IMG/VR virus record: IMGVR_UViG_3300006916_000417
Location: 1 to 23,007 of that record
DNA length: 23,007 bases
Reading direction: 5' to 3' (one strand)
Source of the DNA: a virus
Positions 1-4,795 of the stretch are shown piece after piece. Below the pieces are notes generated by a model that saw only the letters and a list, made by a program, of their open reading frames with translations, was not told the DNA's origin and did no database searches. The first letter of the stretch is position 1. Every line of letters begins with the position of its first letter. A program made the position numbers and the translations under genes.

Positions 1-450
1 AGTAACAACATTACCATGGCGTAATATCCACGAGTTGTCATGGTTGTCATTAGTCTTTTCATATAGACTTCGATTGAGTGGCACTGAATTACAGTTATCA
101 ATATGACCGTGACCGAACTGCTTATCGTATTGTATTGCAGTTTCATTCAGATACATAAAGCCTCCGTGATATGGATCCATGTATCGTTTATAGATACAAT
201 GACACACATCTTTTGGATTGTTATTACGCTCGAAAGCAGCTTTGAAGACTTTATGACAATGACTACAACGAGTATCGACTAATGGACTGTCGCATTCTCT
301 ATTGAAGTGACGAGCGATATCTAGACGATTCTCAATAGGCACTTCAACGAAGACGTAGTCGGTTGCATGATCAATACCTAGTAGCACTTTCTCTGAATGC
401 GATACTAGGGTTTCAATCGCTTTATCAACGACTGTTTTCTTTGGTTGCAT
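1..450 (-). CDS. Hypothetical protein with Cys/His cluster, partial at window edge
   Basis: A leftward open frame of 150 codons runs off the left edge without a stop, so the C-terminus is missing. I chose the ATG at 450 because AAGGATC lies just upstream. An in-frame ATG at 465 exists but overlaps that ribosome binding site. The protein carries a Cys/His-rich patch at residues 53-85 (C53, C62-x2-C65, H64, H66, C83-x-C85) that could bind zinc. No family is recognised. It is the third gene of the leftward block and has its own upstream inverted repeat (513-550) and a T7-like promoter motif at 655-675. Codon choice resembles the other leftward genes more than the late genes. That it is coding is well supported; its function is unknown. 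Confidence 0.75.
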   Translation of the reverse strand, partial: MQPKKTVVDKAIETLVSHSEKVLLGIDHATDYVFVEVPIENRLDIARHFNRECDSPLVDTRCSHCHKVFKAAFERNNNPKDVCHCIYKRYMDPYHGGFMYLNETAIQYDKQFGHGHIDNCNSVPLNRSLYEKTNDNHDNSWILRHGNVVT

Positions 451-512
451 AGCTGATCCTTTCATTTAACTATGTTGGCTATTAATATTACTTACAAGGT
501 AATATTAAAGAG

Positions 513-550
513 ATTATTTTTAAATTATGACAAGGAATTTAGAAAATAAT
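513..550 (-). promoter_or_regulatory. Conserved intergenic inverted repeat, copy A, with promoter-like sequence
   Basis: Outer arms ATTATTTT (513-520) and AAAATAAT (543-550) pair. The inner arms AAATT (522-526) and AATTT (536-540) also pair around a 9-nt loop. T521 opposite G542 makes a wobble pair and A541 is bulged. On the minus strand TTGTCA (528-533) and TTTAAT (504-509), 18 nt apart, look like a sigma-70-type promoter for the leftward gene starting at 450. The same design recurs at 1357-1393 and 2031-2101. Whether it acts as a promoter, an RNA hairpin or both is not settled. Confidence 0.6.
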
Positions 551-654
551 ATTATGCAGGCAGCATTGTGGGAGCTCGATATTGGTCGGGAATCACCCAA
601 AAGGCATAGTAATCTATCCTATACGGGTATATGTCTAACCACCCCGGCCCCTCT

Positions 655-675
655 TCTCTCTAATAGGAGACACTT
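655..675 (-). promoter_or_regulatory. Putative phage RNA polymerase promoter, leftward copy
   Basis: The minus strand reads AAGTGTCTCCTATTAGAGA followed by GA. It matches the copies at 2230-2250 and 4750-4770 with one or two differences in the 19-bp core. The 3' part (CTATTAGAGA) resembles T7/SP6-class promoters (CTATAGGGAGA, CTATAGAAGA). It lies between the terminator of the 172-codon gene and the leftward gene ending at the left edge, so it would drive that gene. Confidence 0.65.
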
Positions 676-689
676 CGGTACGTCGGAGC

Positions 690-713
690 ACAACGCGGTC
701 CCGCTTTTAAAAA
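690..713 (-). repeat. Post-terminator conserved block, copy A
   Basis: The minus strand continues past the U-tract as TTTTTAAAAG, then CGGGACC, GC and GTTGT. The same order with few changes follows the other leftward terminator (1443-1467). Its function is unknown; conservation across otherwise different spacers suggests a transcription or processing role. Confidence 0.55.
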
Positions 714-739
714 CAAGGACTCCCTTTCGGGAGCCCTTG
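709..739 (-). terminator. Intrinsic terminator of the 172-codon gene
   Basis: On the minus strand an 11-bp stem (CAAGGGCTCCC paired with GGGAGTCCTTG, one G-U wobble) closes a GAAA tetraloop and is followed directly by TTTTT. It begins 11 nt after the stop codon at 751. Confidence 0.9.
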
Positions 740-750
740 CTGCACCTAAA

Positions 751-1269
751 TTAGTCAAGAACCTCGAAGCCGTCAGTCTTTTTAGCTTCTTCTTTCTTGT
801 CTTCATCAGACTCTATGTCTAGATGCTCATCCTTTTCTTCTTCTATTTCAGATGATAACTCATCCAAGAAGTTGTCGAGGTTGTTCTTGCTTTTCTTGCC
901 TTTCAGCAATTCAGCTAGAGCATCTTTGACTTTACCTTTGGCAGGCACGAATCCGTTGAAGGAATCCATGTCATTTGGCATGATACCTTCGATGTCCAAG
1001 TCTTTCACACAAGCCTTGTTCGAATGGTTATGTATGTCAGAGATACGACTCCATGTTCTGGTGTCGATGATCTGGAACTGGATAACCAATCTACCTGATC
1101 GCCATGCATCGTAGAACTTGCTGTTAGCAAATGCAAAATACATGAACCTCAAGGCATGCATCGGGTTCTTGAAGAAGTTACTAGCTCGATCAAGACCTTC
1201 GATCTTGTGGAACTTCTTAGACACCTTGTTATCGGCTGCCATAGGCGTTACGTTATATTTGTCGGCCAT
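751..1269 (-). CDS. Hypothetical protein, GIMxND-motif family, 172 aa
   Basis: Leftward gene of 172 codons starting at ATG 1269, with a strong AGGAGGT ribosome binding site five bases away and an intrinsic terminator 11 nt after the stop. No known family is recognised. Residues 95-126 carry GIMPND, then GFV after five residues and GKK after fifteen more. The neighbouring 129-residue protein has the same elements at identical spacing, and an ungapped N-terminal stretch (N35, R41, Y44, A48, K51) also matches it. The C-terminal third is highly acidic and ends FEVLD, reminiscent of the acidic tails of single-strand DNA-binding proteins, but that is only a resemblance. Codons are mostly C- or G-ending (AAC, TTC, ATC, AAG), unlike the late genes, which hints at high expression. 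Having its own terminator and upstream regulatory repeat points to independent expression. Confidence 0.85.
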   Translation of the reverse strand: MADKYNVTPMAADNKVSKKFHKIEGLDRASNFFKNPMHALRFMYFAFANSKFYDAWRSGRLVIQFQIIDTRTWSRISDIHNHSNKACVKDLDIEGIMPNDMDSFNGFVPAKGKVKDALAELLKGKKSKNNLDNFLDELSSEIEEEKDEHLDIESDEDKKEEAKKTDGFEVLD

Positions 1270-1290
1270 GTTGGACCTCCTATATGTTGG

Positions 1291-1306
1291 CTACAACTAC
1301 GTGTAG
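1291..1306 (-). promoter_or_regulatory. Leader hairpin upstream of the 172-codon gene
   Basis: CTACA (1291-1295) pairs with TGTAG (1302-1306) around a 6-nt loop, ten bases upstream of the ribosome binding site. It is a small 5'-leader structure; its effect is unknown. Confidence 0.35.
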
Positions 1307-1356
1307 CAGGTTGATCATACAATGTTGTAACATACATCATATGATATATTATATAG

Positions 1357-1393
1357 ATTATTTTTAAAATCCCTAAGGATTTTAGAAAATAAT
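1357..1393 (-). promoter_or_regulatory. Conserved intergenic inverted repeat, copy B, with promoter-like -10
   Basis: The outer arms are the same as in copy A (ATTATTTT at 1357-1364, AAAATAAT at 1386-1393). The inner arms differ but still pair: AAAATCC (1366-1372) with GGATTTT (1377-1383) around a CTAA loop. The T-G wobble and bulged A are kept. On the minus strand TATAAT lies at 1348-1353, within 25 bp identical to copy C. A -35 match is weak (TTAGGG). It lies 87 bp upstream of the start at 1269. Confidence 0.6.
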
Positions 1394-1425
1394 AATATGC
1401 ACTAGCAGATGAAGGTAGCCGTAAA

Positions 1426-1441
1426 GGCCACAGCGGTGGCC
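1426..1441 (-). repeat. GC-rich hairpin between terminator and copy B
   Basis: GGCCAC and GTGGCC form a perfect 6-bp stem around a 4-nt loop in an otherwise AT-rich spacer. It stands just after the post-terminator block. No U-tract follows, so it is not a terminator; a role in RNA processing or stability is possible. Confidence 0.4.
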
Positions 1442-1442
1442 G

Positions 1443-1467
1443 ACAACGGTGGTCTCCCTTTTAAAAA
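1443..1467 (-). repeat. Post-terminator conserved block, copy B
   Basis: The minus strand reads TTTTTAAAAG, then GGAGACC, ACC and GTTGT, matching the block at 690-713 in order and spacing. It overlaps the U-tract of the terminator of the 129-codon gene. Confidence 0.55.
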
Positions 1468-1494
1468 CAAAGGCACCCATTGAGAGTGCCTTTG
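1463..1494 (-). terminator. Intrinsic terminator of the 129-codon gene
   Basis: On the minus strand CAAAGGCACTC pairs with GGGTGCCTTTG (one wobble) around a 5-nt loop, followed by TTTTT. It starts 12 nt after the stop. Stem bases differ from the 709-739 terminator, but the CAAxGG/CCTTTG ends and downstream block are shared. Confidence 0.9.
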
Positions 1495-1506
1495 CCAACC
1501 TTGAAA

Positions 1507-1896
1507 TTAATCAAGTATATCTTCCAAAGAATCGGAAGAGGTTTCAACCTTCTTTTCAGAGGTTTTATCCTTCTTCTTCTTCTTTGGAGAAGAATCGAGT
1601 TCCGCTTGCAAGATCTCGATTGCAGCAACGATTGCTTTCTTCTTACCTGTAAGGCAAGCGAAAAGCACAACTGCAAAAGCCTTGCGTTTCATTACGAAAC
1701 CATCATGACCTTTTGGGTCATTTGACATGATTCCGCCGAAAGGCTCGTTAGCCACTACATGGTGACGATCCTTAAGAAAGTCAGCGTAGTAGGTTAACGT
1801 TGCAGACGAAGACTGCTTGAACAGCTTCTTCGATGCAAGCAACGAGTAAACAACTCTTGCAAGTTGATACACGTTCTTTGTTGTATTTCGAGCCAT
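1507..1896 (-). CDS. Hypothetical protein, GIMxND-motif family, 129 aa
   Basis: Leftward gene of 129 codons, ATG at 1896 with AAAGGAGT upstream and the same CCAAC ATGGC start context as its 172-residue neighbour. Residues 55-86 hold GIMSND, GFV five residues later and GKK after fifteen more, the same spacing as in the neighbour. N8, R14, Y17, A21 and K24 also align without gaps. The main length difference before the motif is a 13-residue indel. The C-terminus is a lysine run (residues 105-109) followed by an acidic, serine-rich tail ending in LEDILD. No known family is recognised. It is likely independently expressed, given its own leader with two hairpins, an upstream inverted repeat and a terminator. 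A small nucleic-acid- or host-protein-binding phage protein is possible but unproven. Confidence 0.85.
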   Translation of the reverse strand: MARNTTKNVYQLARVVYSLLASKKLFKQSSSATLTYYADFLKDRHHVVANEPFGGIMSNDPKGHDGFVMKRKAFAVVLFACLTGKKKAIVAAIEILQAELDSSPKKKKKDKTSEKKVETSSDSLEDILD

Positions 1897-1911
1897 GTTG
1901 GACTCCTTTCT

Positions 1912-1945
1912 GCGCTATTGCGCTTTGTGCAGTTACAACAACTGC
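1912..1945 (-). promoter_or_regulatory. Tandem leader hairpins upstream of the 129-codon gene
   Basis: Two perfect short hairpins lie in the leader: GCAGTT/AACTGC around ACAAC (1929-1945) and GCGC/GCGC around TATT (1912-1923). The second ends five bases before the AAAGGAG ribosome binding site. They could tune translation or protect the transcript; neither is followed by a U-tract. Confidence 0.4.
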
Positions 1946-2030
1946 GGTTAATACACGACGGATTAGTAATTAATCACATCGAGTTATATATAATAAAGTA
2001 TAAGAATATAAGTTATTATATATTATATAG

Positions 2031-2101
2031 ATTATTTTTAAATTATTAGAGAGTAAGTTAATGAAGAGAGAGTAAGTTAAGGAAATAATTTAGAAAATAA
2101 G
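2031..2101 (-). promoter_or_regulatory. Conserved intergenic inverted repeat, copy C, with promoter-like -10
   Basis: The outer arm TTATTTT pairs with AAAATAA (2094-2100). The inner arm AAATTATT (2040-2047) pairs with AATAATTT (2084-2091). The T-G wobble and bulged A of copies A and B are kept, but the loop is longer (36 nt) and contains two near-identical AGAGAGTAAGTTA direct repeats. Minus-strand TATAAT lies at 2022-2027. It is about 134 bp upstream of the start at 1896. Confidence 0.55.
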
Positions 2102-2118
2102 ATACGAGATATAGATTT

Positions 2119-2151
2119 AAAAATATTATTAATGGAATAAATAATATTTTT
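2119..2151. repeat. 12-bp A/T inverted repeat
   Basis: AAAAATATTATT (2119-2130) and AATAATATTTTT (2140-2151) are perfect complements around a 9-nt loop. With flanking A- and T-runs it could act as a weak bidirectional terminator or an easily melted site. Confidence 0.5.
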
Positions 2152-2229
2152 TAGATATAAAAAGAAGGGGGGTATAAAAATATAAGGGGGTGTATATATA
2201 TAGGCGTATTTTTTTAAGTTTATTTAAAG

Positions 2230-2250
2230 AAGTGTCCCCTAGTAGAGATA
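2230..2250 (+). promoter_or_regulatory. Putative phage RNA polymerase promoter ahead of terminase
   Basis: AAGTGTCCCCTAGTAGAGA followed by TA matches the copies at 655-675 (minus) and 4750-4770. It lies about 30 bp ahead of the first rightward ribosome binding site, so transcription starting near 2243-2246 would give a short leader for the terminase operon. Confidence 0.7.
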
Positions 2251-2255
2251 ACAAT

Positions 2256-2272
2256 TGGTTAAATTTTAACCA
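2256..2272 (+). promoter_or_regulatory. Leader hairpin or operator directly before the ribosome binding site
   Basis: TGGTTAA and TTAACCA form a perfect 7-bp stem with an ATT loop. It touches the AGGAGG ribosome binding site (2272-2277) of the gene starting at 2282 and follows closely on the promoter motif. It may be a 5'-end stabilising hairpin, a translational control element or a repressor site. Confidence 0.45.
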
Positions 2273-2281
2273 GGAGGTATA

Positions 2282-2542
2282 ATGATTCTCTACAATGATC
2301 CCTGCGATGATGTAGGTATTAGTGTTAGTGATTGGATAAAAAGGATTAATAATGAACAAAAAACATTTAAAGCAGGATTTGATAGTACTAGGCGTGATAG
2401 CGGTAATCATCTTGCTAGCTATTGGGGTTCATTATGGACAATAAACAAAAACTTGCCATCATTAAAGAAGCACGAAGAAGAAAACTCTTATCAAGATACG
2501 AAACCGACTTTGAAAGATTCGCAAAGGATCAAGTCAAAATAA
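2282..2542 (+). CDS. Small hypothetical protein overlapping terminase start
   Basis: An 86-codon frame preceded by a strong AGGAGGT site, the best ribosome binding site near the promoter at 2230. No family is recognised. The first 23 residues are encoded by sequence not used by another gene; the rest overlaps a membrane micropeptide (+1 frame) and the first 109 nt of the terminase. The C-terminal half is hydrophilic and lysine/glutamate-rich, as expected of a frame shadowing another gene. It may therefore be a real overlapping gene, or only its 5' part may matter, to deliver ribosomes to the genes behind it. Confidence 0.5.
   Translation: MILYNDPCDDVGISVSDWIKRINNEQKTFKAGFDSTRRDSGNHLASYWGSLWTINKNLPSLKKHEEENSYQDTKPTLKDSQRIKSK
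2352..2444 (+). CDS. Membrane micropeptide, 30 aa
   Basis: ATG at 2352, preceded by AAGGATTAATA, opens a 30-codon frame. After a short basic start (MNKKHLKQ) it is almost wholly hydrophobic, with one transmembrane segment at about residues 9-27. It ends 11 nt inside the terminase gene, so it could couple translation into TerL. It is embedded in another frame of the 86-codon ORF. A clean Lys-rich N-terminus, a hydrophobic helix and a short polar end are unlikely by chance but not proof of expression. Function is unknown; small phage membrane proteins often act in lysis or exclusion. Confidence 0.5.
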   Translation: MNKKHLKQDLIVLGVIAVIILLAIGVHYGQ

Positions 2543-4077
2543 TAACAAAAGATGCTGCTAAGGGGTTTACTCCATTCTTATTTAATGATGCACAAAAAGA
2601 AATAAACAGACAACTAGAAAAACAATTAAAAGAAAAAGGCAGAGTACGAGCACTTGTATTAAAGGCTCGTCAACAAGGAATATCTACATATTGTACTGCT
2701 CGCACTGCATGGAAGAGTTACTTTACTCCTAATGCAAGATCTGTGGTAATGGCTCATGACAGTGCTACTTCTGATGCTTTATTTAGCATGAGCAAAAACT
2801 TAATAGAAAGAATGGAAAATGAATTCAAACCTCCTTTAATAGCATCAAACGCAAAGGAGATTAAATTTGAGCATAACAATGCAGGATATAGATTATATAC
2901 GGCGGGTTCTCCAGAAGCGGGTCGTGGAACTACCCCTACTATTGCTCACCTTAGTGAGGTGGCCTTTTGGACTTTTGACGAGAAGATTCTTGCCGGATTA
3001 TTCCAAGGTATCTCTCAAGCTGAGGGTACCGAAGTTATACTGGAATCGACAGCCAACGGTGCAAAAGGAGAATTCTATAGGCTTTGGAAGCAAGCTGAAA
3101 AAGGTTATTATAGAGGTGAGTCAGAGTACATACCTATATTTCTACCTTGGTATATCACTTCTGAATATAGGAGAGAAGCTCCGGAAAATTTTGAACCTAC
3201 TGAAGAAGAGCTTAAACTCATTGATGAACATGGACTGGACTTTGATCAGCTATACTGGCGTCGTCTCAAGATTTCTGAGTCGGGTGAAAGAAAATTTGTC
3301 CAGGAGTATCCGAGTCATCCTGAGGAAGCCTTCTTAGTTAGTGGCAGCAGTGTATTTGATTTAGGTAAATTAAACGCTCTTGAACCCGTACCTTATTTAA
3401 AGAAGATGAGATTAGACTTAGATTCTAAGTTTTTTGAAACTACTAACGAGGGTGACATTGAAATCTATGATTATCCTAACCATGAAAAAGGATATGTTAT
3501 AGGAGCTGATGTTGCTCTTGGAGTAGGTAAAGATTATTCTGCTTCTATTGTGCTTGATGAAAAGCGCAATATAGTTGCAGTATATAGAAACAATAGAATA
3601 GATCCTAGCAAGTTCGGAGACTTTTTATTCTATCTAGGAAGATATTATAACAATGCTTTGCTTGCTGTAGAATCTAACTCTATGGGTATAGCTACACTAC
3701 AGAAGTTAGATGACATGGGGTATATAAATTTATATAAGCAAACAAAGATTGCTAACGTAAGTAGAGAAGAAGGAGAAAGATTAGGCTTTAGAACTACTAC
3801 AGCAACTAGAAGTACAATAATAGGAAACTTAAAGAATGCTATAGAAAACGAGGACGTATACATACCTAGCATTGAAGTTATCCAGGAACTAAAAGACTAT
3901 ATAGTAAATGACCATGGGAAAGCAGAAGCAGCTCCAGGATGTTATGACGATTATGTAATGTCTCTTGCTATTGGATTAGAAGTACTGCGCTCTCACTATG
4001 ATCGTATAACAACTAATAAGGTGCCATGGAACCAAAAGTTTTCAACGACACCTACAGATAATACGAGGTGGATATGA
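2434..4077 (+). CDS. terL: Terminase large subunit (TerL)
   Basis: 547-residue DNA-packaging motor that cuts genome concatemers and pumps DNA into the prohead through the portal. The N-terminal ATPase shows a Walker A-type KARQQGIS at about residues 77-84, a Walker B-like region with SEVAFW near residue 175, and a coupling motif ESTANG near 205. The C-terminal RNase H-like nuclease shows acidic residues in IGADVALG (about 357), AVESNSMG (about 413) and YDDYVMS (about 505). Length is typical. I use ATG 2434, with a weak GGGG upstream and the ORFs ahead reading into it; a TTG at 2422 has no ribosome binding site. Its stop overlaps the next start (ATGA). AGA and ATA codons are frequent, as in the other late genes. 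Confidence 0.95.
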   Translation: MDNKQKLAIIKEARRRKLLSRYETDFERFAKDQVKIITKDAAKGFTPFLFNDAQKEINRQLEKQLKEKGRVRALVLKARQQGISTYCTARTAWKSYFTPNARSVVMAHDSATSDALFSMSKNLIERMENEFKPPLIASNAKEIKFEHNNAGYRLYTAGSPEAGRGTTPTIAHLSEVAFWTFDEKILAGLFQGISQAEGTEVILESTANGAKGEFYRLWKQAEKGYYRGESEYIPIFLPWYITSEYRREAPENFEPTEEELKLIDEHGLDFDQLYWRRLKISESGERKFVQEYPSHPEEAFLVSGSSVFDLGKLNALEPVPYLKKMRLDLDSKFFETTNEGDIEIYDYPNHEKGYVIGADVALGVGKDYSASIVLDEKRNIVAVYRNNRIDPSKFGDFLFYLGRYYNNALLAVESNSMGIATLQKLDDMGYINLYKQTKIANVSREEGERLGFRTTTATRSTIIGNLKNAIENEDVYIPSIEVIQELKDYIVNDHGKAEAAPGCYDDYVMSLAIGLEVLRSHYDRITTNKVPWNQKFSTTPTDNTRWI

Positions 4078-4499
4078 TACTAGAAACTGCACTTATGTGT
4101 ATGGCTGCTAATATATATCACGAGGCAAAGAACCAATCTATGCTAGGGCAATTTGCGGTTGCTCAAGTAGTAATGAATCGAGTAGAAGACCATAGATACC
4201 CTAACACAATCTGTGAGGTTGTAAAGCAGGGTTTAACATATAAAAACGGAAAGGTAGTAATAGGCAAATGCCAGTTTTCCTGGTACTGCGATGGAAAGTC
4301 TGATGAACCTAGAAGAAAAAGTAAAGCATGGAGTAACGCTATAAGACATGCATCTATAATAATGGGTGAAAGTATTAATCTAGACGTAACCGATGGTGCT
4401 ACTCACTATCACGCAAGCTACGTTAGGCCATCATGGGCTAAAACAAAAACACGAACAACGAGGATTGATAAACATATATTCTATAGGTGGGAGAAGTAA
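4074..4499 (+). CDS. SleB-like cell wall hydrolase (Hydrolase_2 family)
   Basis: 141-residue enzyme of the SleB/CwlJ family, which cleaves peptidoglycan glycan strands. It shows the family start ANIYHEAKNQ with the likely catalytic Glu17, the VVMNRV helix, the CQFSWYCDG motif (residues 66-74) and a late GATHYHA segment. There is no signal peptide, so it needs a holin or a virion route to reach the wall. The start is ATG 4074, overlapping the terminase stop; the GAGG ribosome binding site lies inside an alternative GTG start at 4068, which argues against that start. It is the first of two wall hydrolases in this window. Confidence 0.9.
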   Translation: MILETALMCMAANIYHEAKNQSMLGQFAVAQVVMNRVEDHRYPNTICEVVKQGLTYKNGKVVIGKCQFSWYCDGKSDEPRRKSKAWSNAIRHASIIMGESINLDVTDGATHYHASYVRPSWAKTKTRTTRIDKHIFYRWEK

Positions 4500-4501
4500 C
4501 T

Positions 4502-4750
4502 ATGAGTAAAAACGTTAAGCTTTCTGTAGGAAGAGGTGAAAAGAGATCAGTAAAATCAGGAGCTGGATTAACGGCAAAAGGAGTAGCAAAGTATAAACGC
4601 GCTAATCCTGGATCTAAACTAAAAACTGCTGTAACAGGTAAAGTAAAACCTGGAAGTAAGGCAGCAGGCAGAAGAAAATCTTTTTGTGCGAGGTCTAAGG
4701 GATGGACCGGCGAAAGAGGTAAAGCTGCTAGAAGAAGATGGAAATGTTAA
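4502..4750 (+). CDS. Small basic protein, DUF6321-like
   Basis: 82-residue, strongly basic protein resembling a family (DUF6321 as I recall) found in many phages. It has the typical blocks GRGEKRSVKSGAGLTAKG, PGSKAAGRRKSFCARSKG and a C-terminal RRRWKC. Two cysteines and the many Arg/Lys suggest nucleic-acid or metal binding, but the role is not known. ATG 4502 has GGAGAAG upstream; a GTG at 4487 in frame would overlap the hydrolase more and lacks a site. It is followed directly by the promoter motif at 4750, so it ends a transcription unit. Confidence 0.85.
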   Translation: MSKNVKLSVGRGEKRSVKSGAGLTAKGVAKYKRANPGSKLKTAVTGKVKPGSKAAGRRKSFCARSKGWTGERGKAARRRWKC

Positions 4751-4770
4751 AGTGTCCCCTATTAGAGAAT
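4750..4770 (+). promoter_or_regulatory. Putative phage RNA polymerase promoter ahead of packaging/lysis/head genes
   Basis: AAGTGTCCCCTATTAGAGA followed by AT is the closest of the three copies to the shared consensus. It begins on the last base of the preceding stop codon and sits 26 bp before ATG 4796. It would start a transcript covering small terminase, lysis and head genes down to the terminator at 12019. Confidence 0.7.
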
Positions 4771-4795
4771 TTTATAAAAAACAGTGGAGAGTAAC

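Larger units (their letters stand above)
1897..2281. other. AT-rich spacer between leftward and rightward genes
   Basis: This stretch holds no convincing gene. From right to left it contains the leader hairpin at 2256-2272, the rightward promoter motif at 2230-2250, two G-tracts (about 2166-2188) in AT-rich sequence, a 12-bp A/T inverted repeat (2119-2151), the inverted repeat copy C with a 13-bp direct repeat in its loop, and the leader of the 129-codon gene. Both gene blocks diverge from it. Such a region could hold an origin or packaging site, but no known origin motif was recognised. Confidence 0.7.

Noticed and set aside
565-660. tRNA-like look of the GC-rich stretch (a GGTTAG-type loop and an ACCA on the minus strand)
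   Set aside because: No T-arm consensus, no full acceptor stem and wrong arm spacing, so it is not a tRNA.
527-754. Rightward 75-codon frame in the first intergenic region
   Set aside because: It has no ribosome binding site and runs over the inverted repeat, the promoter motif and a strong terminator of the other strand.
1449-1462. GGGAGACCAC on the minus strand equals the start of T7 phi10 transcripts
   Set aside because: The bases upstream form the terminator U-tract and do not match a T7 promoter or the promoter motif of this phage; a ten-base match can be chance.
2129-2410. Leftward 93-codon frame across the AT-rich region
   Set aside because: Low-complexity translation of AT-rich DNA, no ribosome binding site, and it crosses the rightward promoter and start.
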